The notes under the pieces: generated by a model
Told to the model about the DNA's origin: nothing
The model's input: only the letters and a program-made list of their open reading frames with translations
Databases searched by the model: none
Made by a program: the position numbers and the translations under genes
Source: Microbacterium oleivorans
GTDB lineage: Bacteria > Actinomycetota > Actinomycetes > Actinomycetales > Microbacteriaceae
Length of the DNA stretch: 64,000 nucleotides
Assembly (NCBI RefSeq): GCF_013389665.1
Contig: NZ_CP058316.1
Location: forward strand, 434,001-498,000
Reading direction: 5' to 3'
Shown: positions 20,025-30,900 of the stretch, piece after piece
How the letters are laid out: every line of letters starts with the position of its first letter
How positions within the stretch are numbered: the stretch's first letter is position 1

Positions 20025-23000
20025 GGATGGCGCGACGCAGCGCCGCGCGTCCCCGCCTGCGCCGGAGCACCTGGATCGGCGCCGGTGCGGTGACCGCGGC
20101 GGTCGCGGTCATCACGACGCTGGCGGTCGTATGGCCCGGCTACGACGCCCAGCAGACGCCTCCCGAGAATCCCGCCGTCTGGGCTCTGCAGAACGGTGTC
20201 GGCAGCGGCTACGCCCGCGTCAATCTCGAACTGGGCGAGATCGACACGGTCAAGCAGGTCGACAACGGCAGCGCGCTCGCCCAGACCGGCGACCGGTTGT
20301 TCGTCTACAGCGACGGCGGCTCGAAGTACTCCGACGTCGACCTGGGACGCCCGGTCGATCTGACGGAGGATGCCGAGGACGCGTTCGCGCCGACGCCGCC
20401 GGGCACGACCGACATCGCCGCGTCCGGTGATCACCTCGTGTACCGCACCGACGCCGGCACGGTGTTCGGTGCGAGCCTGTCCGGTGGCGGTGAGGCGGTG
20501 CCGATCGACCCGTACGCCGACGTCGAGGTCGGCGAGGATGAGGACCGACCGCGATTCGTCGCCACCGCGGTGGCCGTCGATCCCGAGGGCACCGTCTACG
20601 CGTATTCCGCGCCCGAGGGGCGTGTCGTGCGTGCCGACGCGGGCACCGGCCGCATCCTCGGCGACGACGAGACCCCCGAGGCCCCCGAGACCGCCCGGCT
20701 CACCGCCGTCGACGGACGATGGGTGCTTCTCGACGACGCCTCGGGGCGGGTGTGGATCCAGGGCCGGGACGCGGCGATCGATACGGGGCTCGCCCCCGGG
20801 GCCCGGGTGCAGGATGCCGCGGCGGCCGGCGCCTGGGCCTATATCGCCGACGGCGACGGACTCGTGCGCATCGGCCTGGCCGACGGAGCGACCGACCGCA
20901 TCGTCGACCGGCCCGGCGCCGGCGTCCCCGCCACTCCCGCGGTGCTCGGTGAGACCGTGCATGCCGCCTGGCTCGCCGACGGCGAGTCGTCGGGATCGCT
21001 GTGGTCGAGCGCCGACCCGGACGAGATCGGCACCCTCGACTACGCCGGAGCCGACATCGGCGAGAACGTCGACCCCGCCTTCGTCGGGAACGGCACGCGG
21101 CTGGCGCTGAACGAGCGGCGGTCGGGCTGGGTCTGGTCCATCCCCGACGGCGAGCTGATCGCCTCCTCGCAGCAGTGGAACCTCGAGCGTCAGACGGAGG
21201 TCGAGCAGCAGGACGATGCGATGTCCGAACGTGTCGTCGACCCCAAGCCGCCGGTCGCCGTCGATGACGCCTTCGGCGTGCGGGCGGGCTCGGTCGCATT
21301 GCTGCCCGTGCTGCTGAACGACCACGATCCCAACGAAGACGTCCTCAGCATCGACCCCGGGTCGCTCGAGAACCTCGACCCGGACTTCGGCACCGCCTCG
21401 ATCACCGGGGCCCAGCAGCAGCTCGCCGTGGCCGTCTCTCCCGAGGCCTCGGGAACGGCGACCCTGCGCTACCGCGTGACCGATGGGACGACAGTCGACG
21501 GACTGCTGTCCGAGGCCGCGACCGTGACGATCAGCGTCGTACCCGACGAGCAGAACACGCCGCCGGTGTGGTGCGGGGTGGAGGACTGTCTGGCCACCTG
21601 GCCGTCGCTGAGCGTCGCGCCCGGCGGCACGGTGACCGCGGACCTCCTCGACGGCTGGGTCGACCCCGAGGGCGATCCGGTGTTCCTGGCGGGCGCGACG
21701 AACGACACCGCGGTCGGCACCGTCACCACCTCGCCCGAGGGGACCCTGACCTACCAGCATCCCGACCCGAACGCGACAGACGCGCTCGCCGTCTCGATCG
21801 GGGTCACCGTCTCGGACGCGCGCGGTGCGACCGTCACGCAACCGCTGTCGATCGCGGTCACTCCCACCCCGGAGCTGGTCGCCGAATCGTTCGCGGTCAC
21901 CGGCGTCGTCGGCGAGCCGATCGACATCTCGGTGGCCCCGTACGTCACCGGCGCCGCCGGTCCCGTCGCGCTCACCGGGGTGGTCGCCCTCGACGAGGCG
22001 CAGTCGACGGCCACCGCGAATCCCGCAGCGCTCAGCCTCGCCGTCACGGCGAACACCCCCGGGTCGTACCTCGTGCAGTACAGCGTCCGCGACGCGCTCA
22101 CCGAGGCCACCGCTCTGGTGCGGGTCACCATGATCGCGCCGGAATCGGCGACGATCACGACCCCGCCGCTCACCGCCTTCGTGCGCCCCGACGAGGACGC
22201 CACGATCGACGTCGCCTCGGCGGTGGCCAATCCCGCCGGACTCGTGCTGCTGCTCAGCGACATCCGCCCCGAGAGCGACCCGTTCGCCTCGCTCGGCGTC
22301 GACCTCGTCGGCCAGAGTCTGCTGCGCGTGAGCGGCACGACCGACACCGGCGAGCCCGGTCGCCTCGGCGTGGTGCGCTACACCGTCTCGGACGGCACCG
22401 GCAGCGACGCCGCCACCGCGACCGGCGAGCTGACGGTGGTCCTGCTGCCCACCGCGACCGCGGAGCCTCCCATCGCCGTCGACGACGCGGTCACCGTCCG
22501 GGCCGGCACCCAGATCGACATCCCCGTGCTCGATAACGACACCGCGCCCTCGGGGGCCCTCATCGCGATCGACCCGTCGTCGATCGTCGACGAGACCGGT
22601 GGCGGGCTCGCCTTCGCCACGAGCCGCGTCGTGCGCTATCTCGCGCCCGAGGCGGCGGGAACCTACGCACTGACCTACACCGTCTTCCGGCTCGGGTTCC
22701 CCGAGGTGACCGACACCGCGCGGGTGACCGTGACGGTGGTCGGCGACGAATCGAACCAGGCTCCCCTGCCGCGCACGCTCGTCGGCCGCGTGCTCAGCGG
22801 CCAGTCGGTGAGCATCCCGCTCGACGGCTACGCGGTCGACCCCGACGGCGACCCGGTCGTCCTCGACCGCATCGTCGAACAGCCCGAGCAGGGCTCGGCC
22901 ACGATCTCGGCCGACGGGTCGGCGATCGTGTACACCAGTCCCGACGGCTTCAGCGGTCAGACCCGGTTCCGCTACGCCGTACGCGACCCCAGCGGCGCGA

Positions 23001-25991
23001 CCGGCACCGCCGATGTGCGCGTGGGCGTCATCGACACGCAGACCGATCCGAGTCCGGTCACCTACAGCGATTACCTCCAGGTGCAGGTCGGTGCCGACAG
23101 CACCGTCGTCGTGCGGCCCGCCGAGAACGACATCGACCCCGCGGGCAGCGACCTCGAACTCGTCGAGGTGCGGCCGAACGCGCCGGAGGGCTCAGCCGAG
23201 TTCGACAGTCTGCAGTCCCTCGTGTCGTCGGTCGACGAAGGCGTCGTGACGCTCCGCGGGGGCGAGGCGCTCGGCACGTTCTCGTACACGTACACCGTGC
23301 GCAACGACCGCGGCGACACCGCGATCGGGCTGATCGTCGTCAAGACCGTGCGCGAGCCCGTGCCCGACTATCCGGTGGTGCGCGACACCGTGCTCACGCT
23401 CGAATCGCGCGAGGACTTCCCGAACGGCGTCGACGTCCTCGACGGGCAGGTCTCATGGAACACCGGTGAGGTCTCGGACCTGCGCTTGAGCCTGTGGGGC
23501 GACCCAGCCGGTGTCTCCGCACGCGGTTGGGAGCTCTCCGGCGACCTCCCCGAACGTTCGCGGGTGATCCCGTTCGAGGTCACCGGCGCGGCCTTCGACG
23601 GCACCGAGGTCACCTCGTACGGGTTCCTCCGCGTGCCGGGTGACGCCGATATCCGCCTCGCCCTGCGTGAGGGGTTCCCATCGCTCGACGTGCGCGAGAA
23701 CGAGACGGTGGACGTCGACATCGCGGATGCCGTGCGCGTGCCGCGCGGAGCGACCCTCGTGGTGGACGACGGTGGCGTGCGGCCGGGGGGGCGCGCGTGC
23801 CGCAGCCACGTGCTCGGTGGTCTCGGGCACGACCGTGCGCTACGCCGCCGGCGCGGGCGCGCCGTGGACCGACAGCTGCATCGTACCGGTCCGACTCGAC
23901 TCGCAGGAGACGCCGACCTTCCTCACGCTGCGTATCGCGATCGAGGCCGAGATCCCGCAGCCGAGCCTGCGCAGCGCCTCGCTGACGGTGGGCCCCGGCG
24001 CCACTCAGACCTACGACCTCGCCCAGATGGTGCAGTGGGCCGGCGCGGCGGACTGGGATGCCGTGCGCTACGACGGCGCCTACGGAGGCGACCAGTTCAC
24101 CGTGGCCGTCGCGAACGGGACCGTCACCGTCGTCGCCTCCGACACCGCTCGACCGGGACGCCAGGAGCCGGTCTCGATCACTCTCCCCAGTCATCCTGAC
24201 GCGCCGTCGGCGAATCTGCTGCTCACCGTCGGTCCGGCGCCGTCGACGCTGCCCAAGGGCGGCTCGGCCGTGCAGACCTGTTCGCAGTCCGGCGGCGCCA
24301 CCTCCTGCACCATCGAGGTCATCGGCGGCGCGGGCGAGATCAACCCCCTGCCCGGCACCCCGCTGCGCCTGGTCGGCGCGAGCGGCCCGGGCAACTGCGC
24401 CGGCGTGTCGTTCTCGCGGGCCAGCGACACCGCCGTCCGGGCGACGTGGCAGAGCGACGCGCCGGGCGCCGCCGAGTGCACCGGCACCTTCACCGTGGAG
24501 GACGCGCAGGGCCGGGTGTCGAGCGGCGGGCGCAACGGCCAGGTCATCCTCGACCTCCAGGGTCTGCCGGCTGCACCCGGGCGTCTGGAGTGGACGGCCT
24601 ACACGGGAGAATCGATCAGCCTGCGGGTGACGTCCGACGGAGGCTCCTACCCGGCCGTCCAGGGCTATCGCATCACGGCCGGCGGCCGCGAGGTCGCGAC
24701 GTGCCCCGCCTCCGGGTCGTGCTCGCCCGTCTCGGCACCGGTGGGAGAGAAGATCACCTACGAGGCGCGGGCGTACAGCTCGGTCGGGGAGTCCCGCTCC
24801 GCGGTGCGCGCCCAAGCATGGGCCTACCGCGCACCCGCCCAGCCCGGCGGCTCGACCGCCGAGCCGGTGCCGGCCGGGGACCGGGGCGGGAAGGCCACGG
24901 TGACGGTGACCGGACTGGACTCCACCACCGGGAGCGTGCGGCTGTCGGGAGGACGCCAGGGGGCCGACACGCGCCCCGTGGTCGGAGGAACCGCGACCTT
25001 CTCGAACTACGACATCGGCTCGAACACGGCGACCACGCTGACCGCGACCCCGCTGACGACGTTCGACCTTCCGCCGATCGCTGCGGGCTCGAGCGAGGGG
25101 CGATCCATCGAGGTGCGGGCGCACGGCGTCGGCGCACCGACCCTGACCCTGTCCGAGAGCAACACATCGACCTCGATCCGGGTCACCGCGTCCGTCGGCT
25201 CCAACGGCGACGGCACCCAGACCCGAATCGGCTTCAGCGAGCGCTCGGCGGAGGCGTGCGTGCCCGACGGCTCCGCCACGACCCGGCAGTTCGAGGCCCA
25301 GGCGTTCCGCGAGAAGACGATCTGGGCCTGCGCCGAGCACACCTACGACGGCGACTCGGGCTTCGGCATCGCCCGCGCCGAGATCTCGGCGCGACCCGTC
25401 GGCGAGATCGATGCGCCCGCGCGGATGACCTTCACGGTGTCGCCCCGACCCTCGGGCGGTCAGGCCGAGGGCTTCCGCTACGACGCCGGCTCACTGAGCG
25501 AGCCGGGGCGGCCGCCCTTCGAGGACGCGCGACTGCGGATCTACCTCAACGGCGAGCCGCGCGACGCGTTCGCTCCCCGGTACAACGCACCCGACGACGA
25601 ATGGACGGCACGCTGGTGCGATTCGTTCCTCGGGACCGACGGCGCCTGCTCCGACGCCGCCCGCATCGTCGCGGCCGGTGGCAGCGCCGACTACCCGATC
25701 TCGGTCTCCACCGACAACCTCCCGAGGTGCCGCTCGAACCAGTCGGCTCCCGAGTGGGCACCCGCCGGGTTCGGTTCGAATGTCGTCTCGGTCGAGCGGA
25801 CGGTGGACCAGGGCCCCCGCGGGCCGCGGAGCATCCAGTGGCGTGTGAGCTGGCGCGGTGCGCTCGGCGGGCTCGATCCGTTCACCGTCCGGGTCGACTG
25901 CGAACAGGTCGCTCCCTCGCCCACCCCGACCCCGACGCCCACGCCGACCGGCGGATCGAGCTCCGACGACGTCGACGCCGACTCCCCCTGA
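20021..25991 (+). pseudogene. Giant membrane-anchored Ig-like/cadherin-like repeat protein, frameshifted
   Basis: Two reading frames join into one gene. Frame one runs from GTG 20021 (overlapping the kinase stop as GTGA; ATG 20027 is possible) to about 23785; frame two continues from there to 25991. Removing one G from a run of seven (23785-23791) restores a protein of about 1989 residues; as written, the first frame ends at 24199 (1392 residues). Order: basic N terminus, one membrane helix (about 18-40), a beta-rich region of about 370 residues, then tandem bacterial Ig/cadherin-like domains with repeated signatures such as PPVAVDDAFGVRAG, PPIAVDDAVTVRAG and LDGYAVDPDGDPVV. After the shift come more Ig-like and FN3-like domains, several Cys, and a PTPTPTPT tail. 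Most of it should lie outside the cell. Whether the shift is a sequencing error, a mutation or phase variation is open. Confidence 0.85.
23785..23791 (+). repeat. G7 homopolymer at the frameshift
   Basis: Seven consecutive G at the exact point where the two halves of the giant protein change frame, near codon 1255. Six G would read VRPGGARAAATCSVVSG and stay open to 25991. Confidence 0.8.
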
Positions 25992-26022
25992 CCCCCGCCG
26001 CACGGCAACCCGAGAGGACATC

Positions 26023-26988
26023 ATGAGCATCACCCCGGAGCAGACCACCTGGTTCCAGGAGACGTTCTCGACGCTCGTCGACAACGTCGAGAAAGTGGTG
26101 CTCGGCAAGCGTCACGTCATCGAGCTGGCGTTCACGGCGATGGTGTCCGAGGGTCACCTGCTGCTGGAGGACTACCCGGGGACGGGCAAGACCTCGCTCG
26201 CGCGGGCGATGGGCCGGACCGTGCAGGGCACCAGCAGCCGCATCCAGTTCACCCCCGACCTCCTCCCGGGCGACGTCACGGGCATCACCGTCTACGACCA
26301 GAGCCGCGGCGAGTTCGAGTTCCATCAGGGCCCGATCTTCGCGAACGTCGTCCTGGCCGACGAGATCAACCGCGCCTCTCCCAAGACCCAGTCCGCCCTC
26401 CTGGAGGTCATGGAGGAGGGGCAGATCACGGTCGACGGCGTCACGCGACGCGTGGGGGTTCCCTTCCTCGTCGTGGCGACGCAGAACCCCGTCGAGCAGG
26501 CAGGCACCTATCGCCTCCCGGAGGCGCAGCTCGACCGGTTCTTGATGAAGACCACCCTCGGGTACCCCGACCACGCGGCGACGGTGCGCATCCTCGAAGG
26601 TGCCGCCGAGGCGCGGCACGAGGTCACGCCGGTGATCACCCCGCAGGGGGTGGTGAGCCTGGCCGACATCGCCCGCGGCGTCTATCTCGACGCGCTCGTG
26701 CTCGACTACATCGCGCGGCTCGTCGAGGCCACGCGCCTGGCGACCGAGGTGCGGCTCGGGGTGAGCGTGCGCGGCGCGATCGCGTTGACGAAGGCGGCGA
26801 AGACCTGGGCGGTCGCGCACGGGCGCAGTTACGTCACGCCCGACGACGTGAAGGCGCTCGCCGAGCCGGTGCTCGCGCACCGGCTCATCCTCGACCCCGA
26901 GGCGGAGTTCGACGGTGTCACACCGGGCGCCGTCATCGGACAGGTGCTCCTCGACACGGTGCCGCCGAGCCAGAGAGAGACCGTGTGA
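26023..26988 (+). CDS. MoxR-family AAA+ ATPase
   Basis: Chaperone-like AAA+ ATPase, 321 residues. Walker A is YPGTGKTS (51-58), Walker B LADEIN (111-116), sensor 1 ATQNP (152-156), and the arginine-finger region EAQLDRF (167-173). MoxR proteins remodel or activate partner proteins and are usually encoded next to DUF58 and transglutaminase-like membrane proteins, as here. ATG 26023 is preferred because GAGAGGA precedes it; it follows the giant protein gene by 31 bp and overlaps the DUF58 gene by GTGA. No VWA-domain protein, a frequent MoxR partner, is in this cluster. Confidence 0.95.
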   Translation: MSITPEQTTWFQETFSTLVDNVEKVVLGKRHVIELAFTAMVSEGHLLLEDYPGTGKTSLARAMGRTVQGTSSRIQFTPDLLPGDVTGITVYDQSRGEFEFHQGPIFANVVLADEINRASPKTQSALLEVMEEGQITVDGVTRRVGVPFLVVATQNPVEQAGTYRLPEAQLDRFLMKTTLGYPDHAATVRILEGAAEARHEVTPVITPQGVVSLADIARGVYLDALVLDYIARLVEATRLATEVRLGVSVRGAIALTKAAKTWAVAHGRSYVTPDDVKALAEPVLAHRLILDPEAEFDGVTPGAVIGQVLLDTVPPSQRETV

Positions 26989-28340
26989 GCTTCACCACGG
27001 AGTCCCGCCTGACCCGGACGTCGGTCGCCGACGGCACGGGTCTCGCCCGCACGCGGTACGGCACGACCGGACGCACCACCGTGCTCGCGGTGCGCGGCGT
27101 GCAGTCGTGGCGTCGGCTCAGGCGCACCGCATCCGCGACCGCCCGGTGGGTCGGCGAGACGGTGACGGTCGCCGGCTGGTTGATGGTCGTCACCGCGGCG
27201 GCCGGGCTCGTCGCGGGTCTCGGCTGGGGCATCGTCGAGCTGGCCGCGGCGGGCGTCGCGGCCGCGGTGCTGCTCGTGCTCTCGATCCCGTTCCTGTTCA
27301 GCGCGCGCGCCTACGAGGTGGATCTGCGCCTCGAACACGACCGGGTCGTGGCGGGCTCCCCCGTCGAGGGGAGGCTCGTGGTGACCAACGTCGGCAGCGC
27401 TCCGGCCCTTCCCGGCCGGATCGACGTCCCCGTCGGCGACGGCATCGTCGATGTGCACGTCCCCCTGCTCCGGCACGGACACCAGCACACCGAACAGGTC
27501 GTCGTCCCCACGCACCGCCGCGGCGTCATCACCGTCGGCCCCGCGCGCACGGTCCGCGGTGATCCCCTCGGCATCCTCAAACGCGAGGGCACGTGGGACG
27601 ACGTCCATACGCTCTACGTCCACCCGGTGACGACGACGCTGCGGAGCACGACCACCGGGTTCATCCGCGACCTCGAGGGCAGCGCATCCCGCTCGATCGT
27701 CGATGCGGACTTCTCCTTCCACGCCATCCGCCCCTACGTGCCCGGCGACTCGCAGCGCCAGATCCACTGGAAGTCGACCGCCAAGACCGGCACCCTCATG
27801 GTGCGCCAGTACGAGGAGACCCGGCGGAGCCGGATGGTGATCGCACTCGCGCTCGGCGACGACGAGCACGCCTCGGACGAGGAGTTCGAGCTCGCGGTCA
27901 GCGCCGTGGCATCCCTCGGCATCCGCGGCATCCGCGACGGACGCGACGTCGACGTCGTCGTCGGCGGCGACGTGCCGGAGTTCGCGCGGCGTCGGGTGCG
28001 GACCATCCGCGAGCTGACGACCATCACCGCCCGGACGCTCCTCGACGACCTGGCCGGTGTCGATCGCAGCGAGCACGTCAGCCCGCTCCGCGATGCGGCG
28101 TCGGTCGCCGCCGAGAGCCACCCCGACGTCTCCATCGCGTTCCTCGTGTGCGGCTCGACGCTCACACCGGCGCAGCTGCAGTCCGCGGCCCTCGCTTTTC
28201 CAGCGGACGTCGGCGTGATCGCCGTGGTCTGCTCCCCCGAGACGGAACCCGGATTCCGGCGTCTGGGGTCGATGTCGGTGCTCTCCATCGGCCTGCTCGA
28301 CGACCTGCGTCAGCTGCTGGCCCGGGCGGCGCAGTCGTGA
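26985..28340 (+). CDS. DUF58 membrane protein
   Basis: 451-residue protein. Two adjacent membrane helices (about 58-108) are followed by a cytoplasmic beta domain and the DUF58 core with the hallmark RPYVPGDSQRQIHWKSTAK and LMVRQYEETRRSRMVIA, where a VWA-like fold begins. DUF58 proteins accompany MoxR ATPases and are thought to be their client or adaptor; the biochemical role is not known. The start overlaps the moxR stop (GTGA, 26985-26988) and the stop overlaps the next start in the same way, implying fixed stoichiometry. Confidence 0.93.
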   Translation: MSFTTESRLTRTSVADGTGLARTRYGTTGRTTVLAVRGVQSWRRLRRTASATARWVGETVTVAGWLMVVTAAAGLVAGLGWGIVELAAAGVAAAVLLVLSIPFLFSARAYEVDLRLEHDRVVAGSPVEGRLVVTNVGSAPALPGRIDVPVGDGIVDVHVPLLRHGHQHTEQVVVPTHRRGVITVGPARTVRGDPLGILKREGTWDDVHTLYVHPVTTTLRSTTTGFIRDLEGSASRSIVDADFSFHAIRPYVPGDSQRQIHWKSTAKTGTLMVRQYEETRRSRMVIALALGDDEHASDEEFELAVSAVASLGIRGIRDGRDVDVVVGGDVPEFARRRVRTIRELTTITARTLLDDLAGVDRSEHVSPLRDAASVAAESHPDVSIAFLVCGSTLTPAQLQSAALAFPADVGVIAVVCSPETEPGFRRLGSMSVLSIGLLDDLRQLLARAAQS

Positions 28341-30844
28341 GCGCCCCGGGTCGACGCGATCTCCGCGCCCGTCGCGCCCCCCGGGTTCGTCTGCGCTTCT
28401 TCGTCGCGCAGGCGGCACTGCTCGATCTCGTCATCGCCGTCGGTGCGGTCGCGACCTGGCCGATCTACCGCAGTGCGGCGTTCGCGGTGATGGTGATCGT
28501 GGCATCGGTCGCCGCGCACGCCATCGCTGCGGCCGGACTCCGCTGGCGATGGAACGCCTGGTGGCTCGCCGGCGCGACCATCGCCGCCTATCTCGTGCTG
28601 GGTCTCCCCCTCGCCGCGCCCGCATCGCTGAGCTCCCCCGCGCAGGCGCTGTCGGGCGCGGTCGCCGTTCTCAGGGCTCCGGTCACGGGCTGGAAGGACC
28701 TGCTCACCCTCGAGCTTCCCCTCGGCAGCTACCAGGCCACGCTCGCCCCTGCGCTCGTCGTCTTCCTGGCCGTCCCGGTCATCGCGCTGTCGGTGGCCTG
28801 GCGCGGCGGACGGTTCTGGCCGCTCGCGGTGGGCACGGCGCTGCTGCCGACGGTGTTCGGGATCTTCTTCGGCTCGGCCGCCCTGCTGTCGCCGTTCGTC
28901 GTCGGCCCGGTGACGATCCCGCGCGAAGCACTCGTAGGACTGGCGGCCGTCGTCGCGGCGCTCGGTGCCATCGTGTGGCGGACGATCTCCGACCGACGAC
29001 GCGCGATCGCCACGGCTGTCGCGTCGACGGGCGTACGCGCCACGGGCCGTCCTCTCCGGGGCCTGGCCGGCCGGATCGTGACCGCGGGCGCGATGGTCAC
29101 CGCGGCGGTCGTCGCAGCCGCGCTGGCTGCTCCGTGGGCGCTCGCAGGTCAGCCCCGCGAGGTGCTGCGCGCCGGGATCGATCCGCGGCTCGAGATCGCC
29201 GCGGAGCTCAGCCCGCTGGCCCAGTACCGCGCGTCTTTCGCCGACGAGACCTACGCGCGGACGCTGTTCCGTGTCGACGCGCCGACGGCGGCCGACCGGG
29301 TGCGGCTCGCGACCCTCCCGTTCTACGACGGCCGGGTCGCGCGTGTCGTCGACCCCGGCGCCGGTGCCGACGACCCGCGCACCGCGTTCGCTCGTGTGCC
29401 GTCCTCGCTGCCCTCGCCCGCCGGCGCCCCGTCGCGCACGGTACGCGTCACCATCGACACCTACGACGACGTGTGGATGCCGACCGTGGGGGCAGTCACC
29501 GCCCTCGCCTTCGACGGTGGGGATGCCGCGAGCCTCGCCGACCGGTTCTACTACAACGCCGAGACCCGCGCGGGCGTGCAGTTGGGCGAGCCGGGGCTCC
29601 GAGCGGGTGCGACCTATAGCCAGGACGCCGTCGTCGACGACGGTGCTCCTTCCCTGGCCGACCTCGATCCCGCGCGCGGCGGACCCGTGCTCGGCGGCGA
29701 CGTGGTTCCCGAGAGCCTGGTGACGTGGGTCGAGGCGCAGGAGGCGAGCGGCGGAGGCGCGGGCCTGGCCACGCTCATCGAACGCCTGCGCGCCCGCGGC
29801 TTCCTCAGCCATGCCCTGACGGTCGACGAGGCGAGCCCGCCCGCCTGGGCGGACGACCTGGGCGACTACGCCTTCCAGCCCAGTCGTGCCGGTCACTCGA
29901 CCGACCGCATCGGACGGCTCTTCAGCGACCTGCTCGCCCGCGAGGGCGAGATCGGCGGCGACGACGACGCCGCCCTGGTGTCGGCGGTCGGCGACGACGA
30001 GCAGTTCGCCGTCGCCGGCATGATGCTCGCCGACCAGCTGGGCTTCGACGCGCGTGTCGTCGTCGGCACGCGCCTGACCTCGGACGAGCCGACGCTCTCG
30101 ACGTGCGACGACGGCGTATGCACTGCGGGAGATCTCGCCGCCTGGATCGAGGTCCGCGGGGACGGGTCGACCTGGGTGCCGGTGGATGTCACGCCGCAGC
30201 ACGCGGTCTCCCCGTCACCCGACACGCAGCAGCGGCAGGACCCGAAGATCCCCACCGAGGTCCGCCAGGAGCAGGCCGACACCGTGCTTCCCGCCGACGC
30301 CGACCCGAGCGACGGCGGCCGGCGCCCCGACGACGACACCCGGGCCGCTCCCGACCTCACGGCGCTATGGACGGCGTTGCGCGTCGGCGGCGTGTCGCTC
30401 CTGACGGTCGTGCTGCTCTTCGGCCCGTTCGCGCTCATCGTGCTGGTCAAACTGTTCCGGCGACGCGCGCGACGCCGCGCCGACGATCCTGTCGAGCGCC
30501 TCACGGGCGGCTGGCAGGAGTTCGTCGACGCCGCCGTCGATCACGGCCACCCCGTCCCGCGGTCGCAGACCCGCCGCGAACTGGCCGCGCATTACGGCGG
30601 AACGGCGGGGGCGACCGAGCTGGCGACCCTGGCCGACCGTTCGGTCTTCGACGCCACCGCGCCCGATCCCTCCGACGGCGACCGGTTCTGGGCCGTCGTC
30701 GACGCCGAGCGGTCGCGGCTCGACGACGGCATCGGTTGGTGGGCGCGGCTGCGCGCACGTGTCTCGGTGCGCTCGCTCCTGCGCCGCAGCGGCCGGGCAT
30801 CGCCGACTCGGCGACCGATGCCGCGCCGACGGCGGGATCGGTAG
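28337..30844 (+). CDS. Transglutaminase-fold membrane protein lacking the catalytic Cys and His
   Basis: 835-residue membrane protein of the DUF3488/transglutaminase type found beside MoxR and DUF58. The N-terminal part has about six helices (to about residue 270), then an external region, a transglutaminase-like core (about 545-625), a helix near 680-702 and a cytoplasmic tail of about 130 residues resembling DUF4129. In active relatives the core reads GxCEQFA ... HAW.E ... D.TP. Here it reads VGDDEQFA (D554 in place of Cys), LAAWIEV (A601 in place of His) and VPVDVTP (D617 kept). It is therefore probably not a transglutaminase or protease but a structural or binding version of the fold. GTGA overlap with the DUF58 gene. 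Confidence 0.88.
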   Translation: MSAPGRRDLRARRAPRVRLRFFVAQAALLDLVIAVGAVATWPIYRSAAFAVMVIVASVAAHAIAAAGLRWRWNAWWLAGATIAAYLVLGLPLAAPASLSSPAQALSGAVAVLRAPVTGWKDLLTLELPLGSYQATLAPALVVFLAVPVIALSVAWRGGRFWPLAVGTALLPTVFGIFFGSAALLSPFVVGPVTIPREALVGLAAVVAALGAIVWRTISDRRRAIATAVASTGVRATGRPLRGLAGRIVTAGAMVTAAVVAAALAAPWALAGQPREVLRAGIDPRLEIAAELSPLAQYRASFADETYARTLFRVDAPTAADRVRLATLPFYDGRVARVVDPGAGADDPRTAFARVPSSLPSPAGAPSRTVRVTIDTYDDVWMPTVGAVTALAFDGGDAASLADRFYYNAETRAGVQLGEPGLRAGATYSQDAVVDDGAPSLADLDPARGGPVLGGDVVPESLVTWVEAQEASGGGAGLATLIERLRARGFLSHALTVDEASPPAWADDLGDYAFQPSRAGHSTDRIGRLFSDLLAREGEIGGDDDAALVSAVGDDEQFAVAGMMLADQLGFDARVVVGTRLTSDEPTLSTCDDGVCTAGDLAAWIEVRGDGSTWVPVDVTPQHAVSPSPDTQQRQDPKIPTEVRQEQADTVLPADADPSDGGRRPDDDTRAAPDLTALWTALRVGGVSLLTVVLLFGPFALIVLVKLFRRRARRRADDPVERLTGGWQEFVDAAVDHGHPVPRSQTRRELAAHYGGTAGATELATLADRSVFDATAPDPSDGDRFWAVVDAERSRLDDGIGWWARLRARVSVRSLLRRSGRASPTRRPMPRRRRDR

Positions 30845-30900
30845 GGTTGCACCCGGTACGGGCGCACGCGGTGATCACGGACGAAGAGGTAGGAGAACGG

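Noticed and set aside
23792..24199. Continuation of the first frame of the giant protein past the G7 run
   Set aside because: After the run this frame reads Arg/His-rich nonsense (GGRACRSHVLGGLG...), while the other frame continues Ig-like sequence, so it is a shifted tail, not a domain.
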